Assembly (NCBI GenBank): GCA_020026285.1
Contig: JAHHQS010000013.1
Location: 1 to 42,058, forward strand
Length of the DNA: 42,058 bases
Reading direction: 5' to 3'
From: Parabacteroides sp.
GTDB lineage: Bacteria > Bacteroidota > Bacteroidia > Bacteroidales > Tannerellaceae
Part shown: positions 34,557 to 42,058 of the stretch, in pieces
Layout: every line of letters starts with the position of its first letter
Numbering within the stretch: position 1 is the stretch's first letter
Translations under genes and position numbers: made by a program
Notes under the pieces: model-generated
What the model saw: only the letters and a program-made list of their open reading frames with translations
Told to the model about the DNA's origin: nothing
Databases searched by the model: none

Positions 34557-35852
34557 ATGAAGATTAGATATATGAAGTATAAAAATATTTTGATAAAATT
34601 TTTGGTCGAGTTTTGTCGGTTGTTTTTAGGAGTGACTTTCATCTTCTCTGGAATCGTTAAAGCTATTGATCCTGTAGGCAGCTCTATTAAGATTAGTGAA
34701 TATTTAGCTTCATTTCATTTAGATTTTCTTCAATTATTCTCTTTGCCCGGTGCAATAAATCTGGCTGCTATAGAGTTTGCTTTGGGAGTTTGTATGCTTT
34801 TGGGAGTCTACAGAAGATACGCATCATTTCTGGTGTTGGTACTGATGCTTTTTATGACACCGTTGACTCTGTATTTGGCATTATATAATCCAGTTGCTGA
34901 TTGTGGATGTTTTGGAGATGCTTTGATTATATCCAATTGGGCAACATTTTATAAAAATGTAGCTTTACTAGGTGCAGCAATATTTGTGTTTATATATAAT
35001 CAGCGACTTTTTCCGATCTATACTTTTAAGGTGTATTGGTTTATTGCTATCTACTCTTATGTGTTTATTGTCGGATTCTCATTAAGAAATTATTGGTATT
35101 TGCCAATCATTGATTTCAGACCTTATAAGGTTGGTATAAATATTACCGAGCAGATGACTATACCGGAGGATGCTCCGCAAGACGAGTATGAATATACTTT
35201 CATTTATGAAAAGAATGGTGTAAAGAAAGAATTTTCTATTGACAATCTGCCAACAGATTCAACCTGGAATTTTGTGGATCGTGAAGCCCGGTTAATCAAA
35301 GCAGGCTATGTTCCTCCCATTACTGATTTTAGAATAATGAGTTTTGAGGATGAAGATCTTACTGATCAGATCCTTTCTGATACAACAGGCGTATTCTTGT
35401 TGATATCTCCTAAATTATCAAAGGCGAGTGAGGAACGTATAGATGAAATTAATAATCTATATGATTATGCTGTTGAAAATAATTTATCATTCTATTGTTT
35501 GACAGGTTCGGATCAGACAGAAGTGAAAAGATGGATTGATTATACTGGGGCGGAATATCCGTTCTTGTTTGTAGATGAAGTTACGTTAAAGACAGTGATT
35601 CGTTCAAATCCAGGATTAGTTGTATTGAAAGGTGGAACCATTATGGGTAAATGGCATTATAATGATTTCCCTCAAGAGGAAAATCTGGCCGAATTTGTTA
35701 AATCTTCCCTCAATGACACGATGGAAGATAAGAAAGATGCACGGTTATTAACCAACATATTGAGTTTTAGTGTACCTTTGTTGTTCGTTTGGGGGTATGA
35801 CTACAAACGGAATCGCCGAAAAAAAGAATTGAACAATCTTGATAAAAAATAA
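34557..35852 (+). CDS. MauE/DoxX-like membrane protein with C-terminal thioredoxin-like domain
   Basis: A 431-aa protein of the family named after BT_3928 of B. thetaiotaomicron. The N-terminal half has four or five membrane segments of the DoxX/MauE type (FLGVTFIFSGIVKAIDPVGS) and the conserved NPVADCGCFGDAL motif. The C-terminal half (about 240-395) looks like a thioredoxin-type domain (SDTTGVFLLISPKLSKASEE, EYPFLFVDEVTLKTVIRSNP, GLVVLKGGTIMGKWHY) but has no CxxC. A last membrane segment precedes the basic tail. A role in periplasmic thiol handling is inference. tpiA starts 31 bp later. Translation could begin at the ATG five codons downstream. Confidence 0.85.
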   Translation: MKIRYMKYKNILIKFLVEFCRLFLGVTFIFSGIVKAIDPVGSSIKISEYLASFHLDFLQLFSLPGAINLAAIEFALGVCMLLGVYRRYASFLVLVLMLFMTPLTLYLALYNPVADCGCFGDALIISNWATFYKNVALLGAAIFVFIYNQRLFPIYTFKVYWFIAIYSYVFIVGFSLRNYWYLPIIDFRPYKVGINITEQMTIPEDAPQDEYEYTFIYEKNGVKKEFSIDNLPTDSTWNFVDREARLIKAGYVPPITDFRIMSFEDEDLTDQILSDTTGVFLLISPKLSKASEERIDEINNLYDYAVENNLSFYCLTGSDQTEVKRWIDYTGAEYPFLFVDEVTLKTVIRSNPGLVVLKGGTIMGKWHYNDFPQEENLAEFVKSSLNDTMEDKKDARLLTNILSFSVPLLFVWGYDYKRNRRKKELNNLDKK

Positions 35853-35883
35853 TTATTGTATCACATATTAAAATAAAAAAATT

Positions 35884-36645
35884 ATGAGAAAGAACATTGT
35901 TGCAGGAAACTGGAAAATGAACATGACTCTTGCAGAAGGTTTGAATTTAGCTAAAGGTTTGGATGAAGCATTGAAGAATAAAACAACTAATTGTGATGTT
36001 ATTATCGGTACTCCGTTTATTCATTTGGCTAGTGTAGCTGCTGCTATCGATACAAACAAAATTGGTGTAGCTGCTGAAAACTGTGCTGACAAAGAAAAAG
36101 GTGCTTTTACAGGTGAAGTTTCTGCTGCTATGGTAGCTTCTACAGGTGCTAAATATGTAATTTTAGGTCACTCAGAACGTCGTGCTTACTATCACGAAAC
36201 TCCAGAAATCTTGAAAACAAAAGTTGAATTGGCTTTGGCTAACGGTTTGACTCCAATTTTCTGTATCGGTGAAGTTTTGGCTGAAAGAGAAGCTGGCAAA
36301 CATTTTGAAGTTGTAGATGCTCAGATTGAAGGTTCTTTATTCAATCTTTCTGCTGAAGATTTCGGTAAAATTATTTTAGCTTACGAACCAGTTTGGGCTA
36401 TTGGTACTGGTAAAACTGCTACTGCAGATCAGGCTGAAGAAATCCATGCACACATCCGTGCTACATTAGCTGCTAAATATGGTAACGAAGTTGCTGATAA
36501 TTGTACTATCTTGTACGGTGGTAGCTGTAATGGTGGTAATGCTAAAGAATTGTTCGCTAAACCAAACGTTGATGGTGGTTTGATTGGTGGAGCTTCATTA
36601 GCTGTTGAAAAATTCATGCCAATTATCGAAGCTTTTGATAAATAA
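35884..36645 (+). CDS. tpiA: triosephosphate isomerase
   Basis: A 253-aa glycolytic enzyme interconverting dihydroxyacetone phosphate and glyceraldehyde-3-phosphate. It has the N-terminal active-site KN (AGNWKMN), the catalytic His in ILGHSERR, the catalytic Glu in [14 protein letters not shown], and the phosphate loop [11 protein letters not shown] followed by [10 protein letters not shown]. The full-length barrel is present. Codon use (GCT, GGT, AAA) looks like that of a highly expressed gene. It sits 31 bp after the MauE/DoxX-like gene and is probably co-transcribed, with a terminator after it. Confidence 0.98.
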   Translation: MRKNIVAGNWKMNMTLAEGLNLAKGLDEALKNKTTNCDVIIGTPFIHLASVAAAIDTNKIGVAAENCADKEKGAFTGEVSAAMVASTGAKYVILGHSERRAYYHETPEILKTKVELALANGLTPIFCIGEVLAEREAGKHFEVVDAQIEGSLFNLSAEDFGKIILAYEPVWAIGTGKTATADQAEEIHAHIRATLAAKYGNEVADNCTILYGGSCNGGNAKELFAKPNVDGGLIGGASLAVEKFMPIIEAFDK

Positions 36646-36675
36646 TTTATAAGCTTTTTTATAAGCTATTGAATT

Positions 36676-36727
36676 AGTAGTTGGCAGAAAATTTAATACC
36701 TTTTCTGTCAGCTACTTTATTTGTTTT
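36676..36727 (+). terminator. probable intrinsic terminator after tpiA
   Basis: A 16-bp stem with two G-U pairs (36676-36691 with 36701-36716) and a 9-nt loop, followed by the interrupted T tract TTATTTGTTTT. Termination may be partial. Confidence 0.7.
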
Positions 36728-36746
36728 ATAATCTTAGTTATTTTTT

Positions 36747-37250
36747 ATGAGAAAAATCTTTGTTCTTTTTAGTTTATGTTGTTTAAGCTCAATCGTTTGT
36801 TGGGGGCAAGGTGCAGATACAGGAAATACTCGTATTATTAAAATCTTTGATAAGCTTGCCAGGCAGGAACCGGGTCAAGGTGTTGTTTCTGTTCATCAGT
36901 CTGCAGCAATACGTGATATGGTAGGGGCACATAAGCATGGGACAAATGTGGAGGAAGATGGTAATAAAGTTTTCTTGAAGATTCGAGGATTTCGGACACA
37001 GGTTTTTTCTGGTAATAATCAGAGAACTTCTAAAAAAGAAGCTTTTGATAAGGAAAAAGAAATAAAGGAGCTTTTCCCGGATGTTCCGACTTATGTAACT
37101 TATAATGCTCCCTTCTGGAAATTGCGTGTTGGTGATTTCCGCTCTCATGAAGAAGCTTATCAAATGATGCGTATGCTGATGTCCTCTTTTCCTGCATATG
37201 CAAAAGAAATGTATATTGTTAAAGAAGAAGTAAAAATTCCTTTGGACTGA
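36747..37250 (+). CDS. secreted SPOR-domain protein
   Basis: A 167-aa protein with a signal peptide ([17 protein letters not shown]). The C-terminal part (about 78-160) fits a SPOR domain: [61 protein letters not shown] domains bind septal peptidoglycan lacking stem peptides, so a cell-division or wall role is likely. Its stop overlaps the folE start by one base (TGATG), indicating coupled translation although the functions look unrelated. The same order is recalled in B. thetaiotaomicron. Confidence 0.85.
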   Translation: MRKIFVLFSLCCLSSIVCWGQGADTGNTRIIKIFDKLARQEPGQGVVSVHQSAAIRDMVGAHKHGTNVEEDGNKVFLKIRGFRTQVFSGNNQRTSKKEAFDKEKEIKELFPDVPTYVTYNAPFWKLRVGDFRSHEEAYQMMRMLMSSFPAYAKEMYIVKEEVKIPLD

Positions 37251-37843
37251 TGGAGAAATTAACTGAAGAACAAATGTTGCAGAATCGAGATTTATTAGCT
37301 GCACATTATAAAGATGTTTTAGGATTGTTGGGTGAAGATATTAATCGTGAAGGTTTGATAAAAACTCCTATGAGGGTTGCCAAAGCAATGCAATATCTTA
37401 CTAAAGGTTATCATGAAGATCCGGCTGAAGTACTTCGTTCAGCAATGTTCAAGGAAGAGGATTATAAGCAAATGGTCATTGTAAAAGATATTGATTTCTT
37501 TTCTCTCTGTGAACATCACATGCTTCCTTTTTTTGGTAAAGCTCATGTTGCCTATATCCCGAAGAATTACATAACAGGCTTGAGTAAAATTCCTCGTGTC
37601 GTAGATATCTTTGCACGCCGTTTGCAGATACAGGAACGTCTGACAATGCAGATTAAAGATTGTATTCAGGAAACACTGGACCCACTAGGTGTAATGGTCG
37701 TCATTGAAGCTCAGCACATGTGTATGCAGATGAGAGGTGTTGAAAAACAAAATTCTTTAACGACTACATCTGATTTTACAGGATTCTTCCAACAGGCGAA
37801 AACTCGTGAGGAATTTATGAATCTGATAAAGGGTAATCGATAA
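37250..37843 (+). CDS. folE: GTP cyclohydrolase I
   Basis: A 197-aa enzyme converting GTP to 7,8-dihydroneopterin triphosphate, the first step of folate synthesis. It has the zinc-binding region [20 protein letters not shown] and the third ligand region [16 protein letters not shown]. It also has the family segments [20 protein letters not shown] and [20 protein letters not shown]. The length is normal. It starts within the stop codon of the SPOR gene and is followed by a strong terminator. Confidence 0.97.
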   Translation: MEKLTEEQMLQNRDLLAAHYKDVLGLLGEDINREGLIKTPMRVAKAMQYLTKGYHEDPAEVLRSAMFKEEDYKQMVIVKDIDFFSLCEHHMLPFFGKAHVAYIPKNYITGLSKIPRVVDIFARRLQIQERLTMQIKDCIQETLDPLGVMVVIEAQHMCMQMRGVEKQNSLTTTSDFTGFFQQAKTREEFMNLIKGNR

Positions 37844-37867
37844 GTTGATAAACTTGTTTTGATGTTT

Positions 37868-37898
37868 ACCGTATCATCATGGATGATGCGGTTTTTTT
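37868..37898 (+). terminator. intrinsic terminator after folE
   Basis: An 11-bp stem ACCGTATCATC (37868-37878) with GATGATGCGGT (37882-37892), one wobble, 3-nt loop, and seven T. Confidence 0.95.
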
Positions 37899-37927
37899 AT
37901 TCCTGTAAATCCTGGATATCCGACTTT

Positions 37928-39136
37928 TTATTTATTGATGAGAATGTACGCTCTGTAATTGGTGCTCTTGTTGACAGGACATAATGAAAGATAGCCTGAT
38001 TTAATTTTCCCTTCTTTTATTACCAGCGGATATTCATTTTTGCTTTCCAGATCTTTTTTATACGTTTCTTCCGGATTCTTATTGAAATCGACTATAAAAT
38101 GTCCTGTGCTGGTAGGAAATATATAATGTTTTGAAAGATACAATGCTATCATTCCCATGGTTTGTCTCATGTTTATTTCAATGCAAGGATGTATTCGGAT
38201 TTTATCATTGCAGGAATAGAGTAACATGTCAACACCTATACAGCCTTTATAATATTTACCATATATTTCTGATAAAATCTTCTCCAGCGAAGTTTTGATC
38301 TTTTCCAGATCCTGTCTGTTAACATGATTCAGAAGGAAAGACATTCTGTATGACTCATTACCTAAAACATTCCCGGAATATGCTCCTCTGTCGAGTGTGC
38401 CAAAAATTGATAAACCTTTATAAAAAACTGTCCCTTTTCCATCCGATTCGAATTCCATCGCGAAATCGAGGGTTTTGTTTAATGCCATTTCAATGCTGAT
38501 TTCTGTTTGTTTGCGAATAGATCCTTCAATCCATTGTACTTCTTTCTGATTGATTGTATTTACCCATAATAGTCCTCTGCCAGAAGAGGAAAATGGCGTT
38601 TTAAGGATAAATGGCGGTGTATGAGTCTTTTTGTATGTTACTAAAGATTCCAGACTATTGAAGAAATATGGAGTCTCTGGAAATTCTAAATCTTTAATTT
38701 CTTTCTTTAAAAGGTCGAAAACTATTTTCGCGGTCTGTCTTCCTGTCAACTGTTTATATTTTTCAATCCATTCAGGCACATCCATGTTTATATTCTCTTT
38801 CTTTTTCAGACGGGCAAAGTAATGGAGACTTTGTGGTGAAAGTCCCCAGGGAAAAGCTTCCAATGTAAGTTTTTCTGCCTCATTATGCAGTTCTGATTCT
38901 GATATAGCTCTAGAAAAATTATTAATTAGCCCATTCAACCAGGAAATGTAACTTTCTGCTTCTGCAAAATTCTTGACTATTGTCAAATCATTGGAAGCGG
39001 CATACCAACAGGGGAGAAGAGCCAGGTCTTCTTGCATCTTCTGTACATTTGTAGTTGGTGTATAATTGACTTTCCCAGACAGAACCGCAGTCTCATGTCC
39101 AGGATTGAAATAATGCAGTTTTGATTTATTTTCCAT
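37928..39136 (-). CDS. orphan ATP-grasp-like protein of unknown function
   Basis: A 402-aa cytoplasmic protein without signal peptide. The N-terminus is distinctive (LHYFNPGHETAVLSGKVNYT, then ALLPCWYAASND). The second half reads as an ATP-grasp fold: nucleotide-binding Lys in PPFILKTPFSSSGRGLLWV near residues 175-195, a CIGVDMLLYS strand, and a metal-binding end HPCIEINMRQTMGM with the usual Glu-x-Asn. ATP-grasp enzymes join a carboxylate to an amine or thiol through an acyl phosphate. The substrate is unknown and no pathway gene is adjacent. A terminator-like hairpin ends 16 bp before its start, so it may depend on read-through from the DUF349 gene or on an unseen promoter. Confidence 0.7.
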   Translation of the reverse strand: MENKSKLHYFNPGHETAVLSGKVNYTPTTNVQKMQEDLALLPCWYAASNDLTIVKNFAEAESYISWLNGLINNFSRAISESELHNEAEKLTLEAFPWGLSPQSLHYFARLKKKENINMDVPEWIEKYKQLTGRQTAKIVFDLLKKEIKDLEFPETPYFFNSLESLVTYKKTHTPPFILKTPFSSSGRGLLWVNTINQKEVQWIEGSIRKQTEISIEMALNKTLDFAMEFESDGKGTVFYKGLSIFGTLDRGAYSGNVLGNESYRMSFLLNHVNRQDLEKIKTSLEKILSEIYGKYYKGCIGVDMLLYSCNDKIRIHPCIEINMRQTMGMIALYLSKHYIFPTSTGHFIVDFNKNPEETYKKDLESKNEYPLVIKEGKIKSGYLSLCPVNKSTNYRAYILINK

Positions 39137-39152
39137 GCTTGCTTATAATAAT

Positions 39153-39185
39153 AAAGGCACAAAACCTGAAAGCTTTGTGCCTTTT
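39153..39185 (-). terminator. hairpin between DUF349 and ATP-grasp genes
   Basis: AAAGGCACAAA (39153-39163) and TTTGTGCCTTT (39174-39184) form an 11-bp perfect stem with a 10-nt loop. On the minus strand a broken T tract (TTTATTATTAT) follows, so termination of the DUF349 transcript may be incomplete. Confidence 0.7.
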
Positions 39186-39205
39186 ATAGAGTTTGTAAGA
39201 AATTC

Positions 39206-41035
39206 TTAATCTAGATTATCATCAATAGTTTCAATCTTCTTAACGATCAATTCCATTTCTGATTTTAATTTTTCAATCTTACGTTCCAATTCTTTAACTA
39301 ATCCGTTTCCACCTTTAGAAGAAACACTTAAGAAACCTATGTTGTTTTCATAAGTTTGTAAATCATTCTTCATATGTTCGTAGTTACGCATTAGTCTATC
39401 TCTTTCAGAATATAATTTACCTTTGCCTTTGCCGGCCATTTCATTCACATTATTGCGGAAAGACTTCATGCGATGGTCACGCTGATTTACTTTCAGACGA
39501 TCGAATTGAGCATCAACTGCTTCATGAAAAGCCTTATAAACCTTATCCTTATCTTTAAAAGGAACATGTCCGATCGTATTCCATTCAGCAATCCAGCCTT
39601 TCAAAGTAGTGATAGCCTCTTCGGTTTCCATAGAAGTATCGAGAGCTTTTACTTTTTCAATCAAGGCTTTTTTAGCTTCCAGATTGACAACTTCTTCACT
39701 CTTCTGAGAAGATACATTCTTGTTCTTGTTTTCGAAGAAGTAATCGCAAGCTGTGATAAAACGTTTCCAGACAGAGTCTGACTGACGACGAGCTACTTGA
39801 CCAATAGTTTTCCATTCTTTCTGTAAAGCGATGAATTTTTCAGTTGTAGCCTTCCAATCTGTACTATCTTTCATTGCTTCAGCCTTTTCGCACAAAGCAC
39901 GTTTCTTTTCCAGATTCTTTTCCATTTCAGACTTGATAGATTTATAGTGTTCAGACTTCTTGGTGAAGAATATATCACAAGCTGCACGGAAACGTTCGAA
40001 AATCTTAGTGTTATATTTCTTTGGAGTAAATCCAATTGTACGCCATTTCTGCTGATAAGCCAAAACTTCGTTGTTTTTTTCGTCCCAGTCCTTGAATGTC
40101 TTCAAAGCTGCAAAATCGATATTTTCGATTGCTTCGCAAATAGCTGTTTTAGCTACCAGATTCTCTTGTTCCTTTGCTTTCAGATTCTCGAAATGCTGTT
40201 GATGAGCTTTATTGATAACTGTTGAACCTGCTTTAAAACGGCTCCACAAATCTTCACGAAGTTCTTTAGCTACCGGTCCGATCTCTCTCCATTGCTGATG
40301 AAGTTTCTGTAATTGATGGAAAGCGGAAATAATATCTTTTTCTTCCTGTAACTTTTCTACACTTTCGCAAAGAGCAGTTTTTAATTCCAGATTCTTTTTG
40401 AAATCGTAATCGCGGAACTGATTGTTGATCTTGATCAGGTCATAGAATTTTTCAGAATATGTCTGGTATTCTTTCCATAGATCATTTGCATGTTCTTCAG
40501 GAACAAGTTTTATATCTTTCCATTTTTGCTGAATTTCTTTAAACTCGTTATAAAGTTTGTTGAAATCTTCCTGACTTTCACTCAAGGCTTTCAGTTGGTC
40601 AATCAATTGTAACTTTAATACGTAATTTTCAGCTTTTTCTTTTTCTTCTTCAGCAAGGAATATTGCTTTTTTCTCTTTATATGAACTCAAAAGCTCTTTC
40701 AAAGTGTTTTCCTGAGGATCTTCCGGAGCAGAGAAGTCCTTTTCCTCACCACCTTGCTCTATAAAAGCTTTCTTTAATTCTTCTATTTCGTTGCGGCGAA
40801 TTTTATAATATGCCTGTTTTAATGTTTCAACTTCTCCACGAACAGTCTCAACCGGACCGTTTACTAGTGTTTGAAGTTTATTAAGAATTTCTTCTTTGGT
40901 TAATTTACCTGTAGCTGTTCCTTCTACGATATCAGATTCTACAGCAGTAGTTTCAGTAGTCGCTTCTGCTGTCTTAGTTTCATTTAATTTAGCAGTTTCT
41001 TCAGCAGCCAAATTATTTTCAAGCTCGTCCTTCAT
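39206..41035 (-). CDS. DUF349-repeat protein
   Basis: A 609-aa, highly charged, mostly helical cytoplasmic protein. After an acidic Ala/Thr/Glu-rich head (about 1-45) there are five repeats of about 70 residues, each centred on a W-x-x-I-G-type core. The cores are WKDIKLVPEEHANDLW, WREIGPVAKELREDLW, WRTIGFTPKKYNTKIF, WKTIGQVARRQSDSVW and WNTIGHVPFKDKDKVY. These are DUF349 units. The C-terminal 80 residues are coiled coil (LVKELERKIEKLKSEMELIV). No enzymatic motif is seen. Function is not established in Bacteroidota; a scaffold or RNA/ribosome-related role is speculation. Confidence 0.9.
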   Translation of the reverse strand: MKDELENNLAAEETAKLNETKTAEATTETTAVESDIVEGTATGKLTKEEILNKLQTLVNGPVETVRGEVETLKQAYYKIRRNEIEELKKAFIEQGGEEKDFSAPEDPQENTLKELLSSYKEKKAIFLAEEEKEKAENYVLKLQLIDQLKALSESQEDFNKLYNEFKEIQQKWKDIKLVPEEHANDLWKEYQTYSEKFYDLIKINNQFRDYDFKKNLELKTALCESVEKLQEEKDIISAFHQLQKLHQQWREIGPVAKELREDLWSRFKAGSTVINKAHQQHFENLKAKEQENLVAKTAICEAIENIDFAALKTFKDWDEKNNEVLAYQQKWRTIGFTPKKYNTKIFERFRAACDIFFTKKSEHYKSIKSEMEKNLEKKRALCEKAEAMKDSTDWKATTEKFIALQKEWKTIGQVARRQSDSVWKRFITACDYFFENKNKNVSSQKSEEVVNLEAKKALIEKVKALDTSMETEEAITTLKGWIAEWNTIGHVPFKDKDKVYKAFHEAVDAQFDRLKVNQRDHRMKSFRNNVNEMAGKGKGKLYSERDRLMRNYEHMKNDLQTYENNIGFLSVSSKGGNGLVKELERKIEKLKSEMELIVKKIETIDDNLD

Positions 41036-41245
41036 ATGTCCCTATATTTTTAAAAAAAGGATAATTACCTTACCATATCAATTACAAATTAAACCAAATT
41101 TTTTTTCATTTCCATGGAATTGTATAATTATTTGATTAAATATTGTTAAAAAATCATCTTATTTGTTTTGTGAAGTTAATGAAAAAAACTCGTGTGAAAG
41201 AGGAATTTTGTCTGCTTTGTTGTATATAATCTCATGAATTTTAAC

Positions 41246-41253
41246 TAAGTTTG
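41246..41253 (+). promoter_or_regulatory. predicted fumarase promoter, -7 box
   Basis: Reads TAAGTTTG, matching TAnnTTTG, 50 bp before the fumarase start. Confidence 0.5.
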
Positions 41254-41302
41254 TCCTTAAATTGATTAGACTAATTAAATATTTAATTAAACGTAGTATA
41301 TT

Positions 41303-42058
41303 ATGGCAACACCTCCATTTAAGTATCAGGCAATGTTCCCGTTAGGACCTGATACTACAGAGTATTATTTGCTTACAAAAGATTATGTATCAGTTTCAGA
41401 ATTCGAAGGCCAGCCTGTTTTGAAGGTAGCTAAAGAAGGTCTGACAGCGATGGCTAATGCCGCATTTCGTGACGTCTCATTCATGCTTCGTCGTTCACAC
41501 AATGAGCAGGTAGCTAAAATTCTTAATGATCCTGAAGCAAGTGAAAACGATAAATATGTTGCTTTGACATTCCTGCGTAATGCCGAAGTTGCTTCTAAAG
41601 GAATTCTTCCTTTCTGCCAGGATACTGGTACTGCAATTATCCATGGTGAAAAAGGCCAGCAAGTATGGACTGGTTATTGTGATGAAGAAGCTCTTTCTGA
41701 AGGCGTTTATAAAACTTATACAGAAGAGAACTTACGTTATTCTCAGAATGCTCCGTTAAGCATGTACGAAGAGGTAAATACTAAATGTAATTTGCCTGCT
41801 CAGATCGATTTGGAAGCTACTGAGGGTATGGAATATAAATTCTTATGCGTTACTAAAGGTGGTGGTTCTGCAAACAAGACTTATTTGTATCAGGAAACAA
41901 AAGCCATTTTGAATCCGGCTACATTGGTTCCTTTCTTGGTTGCCAAGATGAAGACTCTGGGTACTGCCGCTTGTCCTCCTTACCACATCGCTTTCGTTAT
42001 TGGTGGTACTTCTGCAGAGAAGAACTTGCTTACCGTGAAATTAGCTTCTACTCGTTTT
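41303..42058 (+). CDS. class I (iron-sulfur) fumarate hydratase, N-terminal part (cut by window edge)
   Basis: The first 252 codons of an oxygen-sensitive [4Fe-4S] fumarase interconverting fumarate and malate in the reductive TCA branch used by anaerobic Bacteroidales. It starts [20 protein letters not shown]. Visible are the cluster-ligand Cys in [16 protein letters not shown], the substrate region [16 protein letters not shown], and [20 protein letters not shown]. Further family sequence follows ([20 protein letters not shown]). This matches the long single-chain form; the C-terminal domain lies beyond the window. The start is the ATG at 41303 with a promoter box 50 bp upstream. Confidence 0.93.
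   Translation, partial: MATPPFKYQAMFPLGPDTTEYYLLTKDYVSVSEFEGQPVLKVAKEGLTAMANAAFRDVSFMLRRSHNEQVAKILNDPEASENDKYVALTFLRNAEVASKGILPFCQDTGTAIIHGEKGQQVWTGYCDEEALSEGVYKTYTEENLRYSQNAPLSMYEEVNTKCNLPAQIDLEATEGMEYKFLCVTKGGGSANKTYLYQETKAILNPATLVPFLVAKMKTLGTAACPPYHIAFVIGGTSAEKNLLTVKLASTRF

Noticed and set aside
36789..37304. 171-codon open frame on the minus strand
   Set aside because: It is antisense to the SPOR and folE genes, has low-complexity Phe/Ile-rich content and no family features.
41159..41198. Two TGTGAA words upstream of the fumarase gene, resembling the 22-bp array
   Set aside because: Spacing is 24 bp, and neither has the TCA half-site; not the same element.

Overview
The window comes from a chromosome of the order Bacteroidales (phylum Bacteroidota). 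The evidence is the AT-rich sequence, the recurring promoter word TAnnTTTG upstream of genes in place of a sigma70 -10 box, weak Shine-Dalgarno sequences, secretion signals ending in AQ, a fused SecDF, an HU-wHTH (HU-HIG type) protein, DUF4468 proteins, and a block (MauE/DoxX-like protein, tpiA, SPOR protein, folE) that I recall in the same order in Bacteroides thetaiotaomicron. I cannot fix the genus. Nearly all of it is ordinary chromosomal gene content. I see no phage, transposon, CRISPR array, tRNA or rRNA.

Layout. 1-498 is the 5' part of rpsA (minus), cut by the window edge. 499-1150 is a long intergenic space with a phased 22-bp repeat array. 1151-5949 (minus) is a TPR protein followed by an outer-membrane barrel. 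6100-7670 (minus) is a ROK sugar kinase and a NUDIX hydrolase separated by a terminator. 8030-14433 (plus) holds ddh, lgt, an FprA-type flavodiiron protein, nagB, a porin O/P-like protein and an HU-wHTH regulator preceded by a second 22-bp array. 14485-20212 (minus) is a five-gene MacAB-TolC-like export operon. 20727-22973 (minus) is argS and a 90-aa HU. 23269-25953 (plus) is two overlapping rhomboid proteases and a membrane EEP-family enzyme. 25973-27567 (minus) is a pair of secreted DUF4468 proteins, divergent from secDF (27744-30758). recG, a LysM/M23 peptidase, the MauE/DoxX-like protein, tpiA, a SPOR protein and folE follow on plus. An orphan ATP-grasp protein and a five-repeat DUF349 protein lie on minus, and the 5' part of a class I fumarase closes the window.

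Themes. Much of the content concerns the envelope: lipoprotein maturation (lgt), protein export (secDF), peptidoglycan (ddh, M23/LysM, SPOR), outer-membrane barrels and efflux. The rest is central metabolism (ROK kinase, nagB, tpiA, folE, fumarase) and information processing (rpsA, argS, recG, HU).

The least explained signal is the pair of phased arrays at 800-879 and 13708-13787. Each has four imperfect dyads (nTCA-N6-TGAn) repeating at exactly 22 bp. One array sits just after the predicted promoter of the HU-wHTH gene; the other has no adjacent gene start. The next most interesting items are the orphan ATP-grasp protein, the TPR-barrel pair and several unusually placed hairpins.
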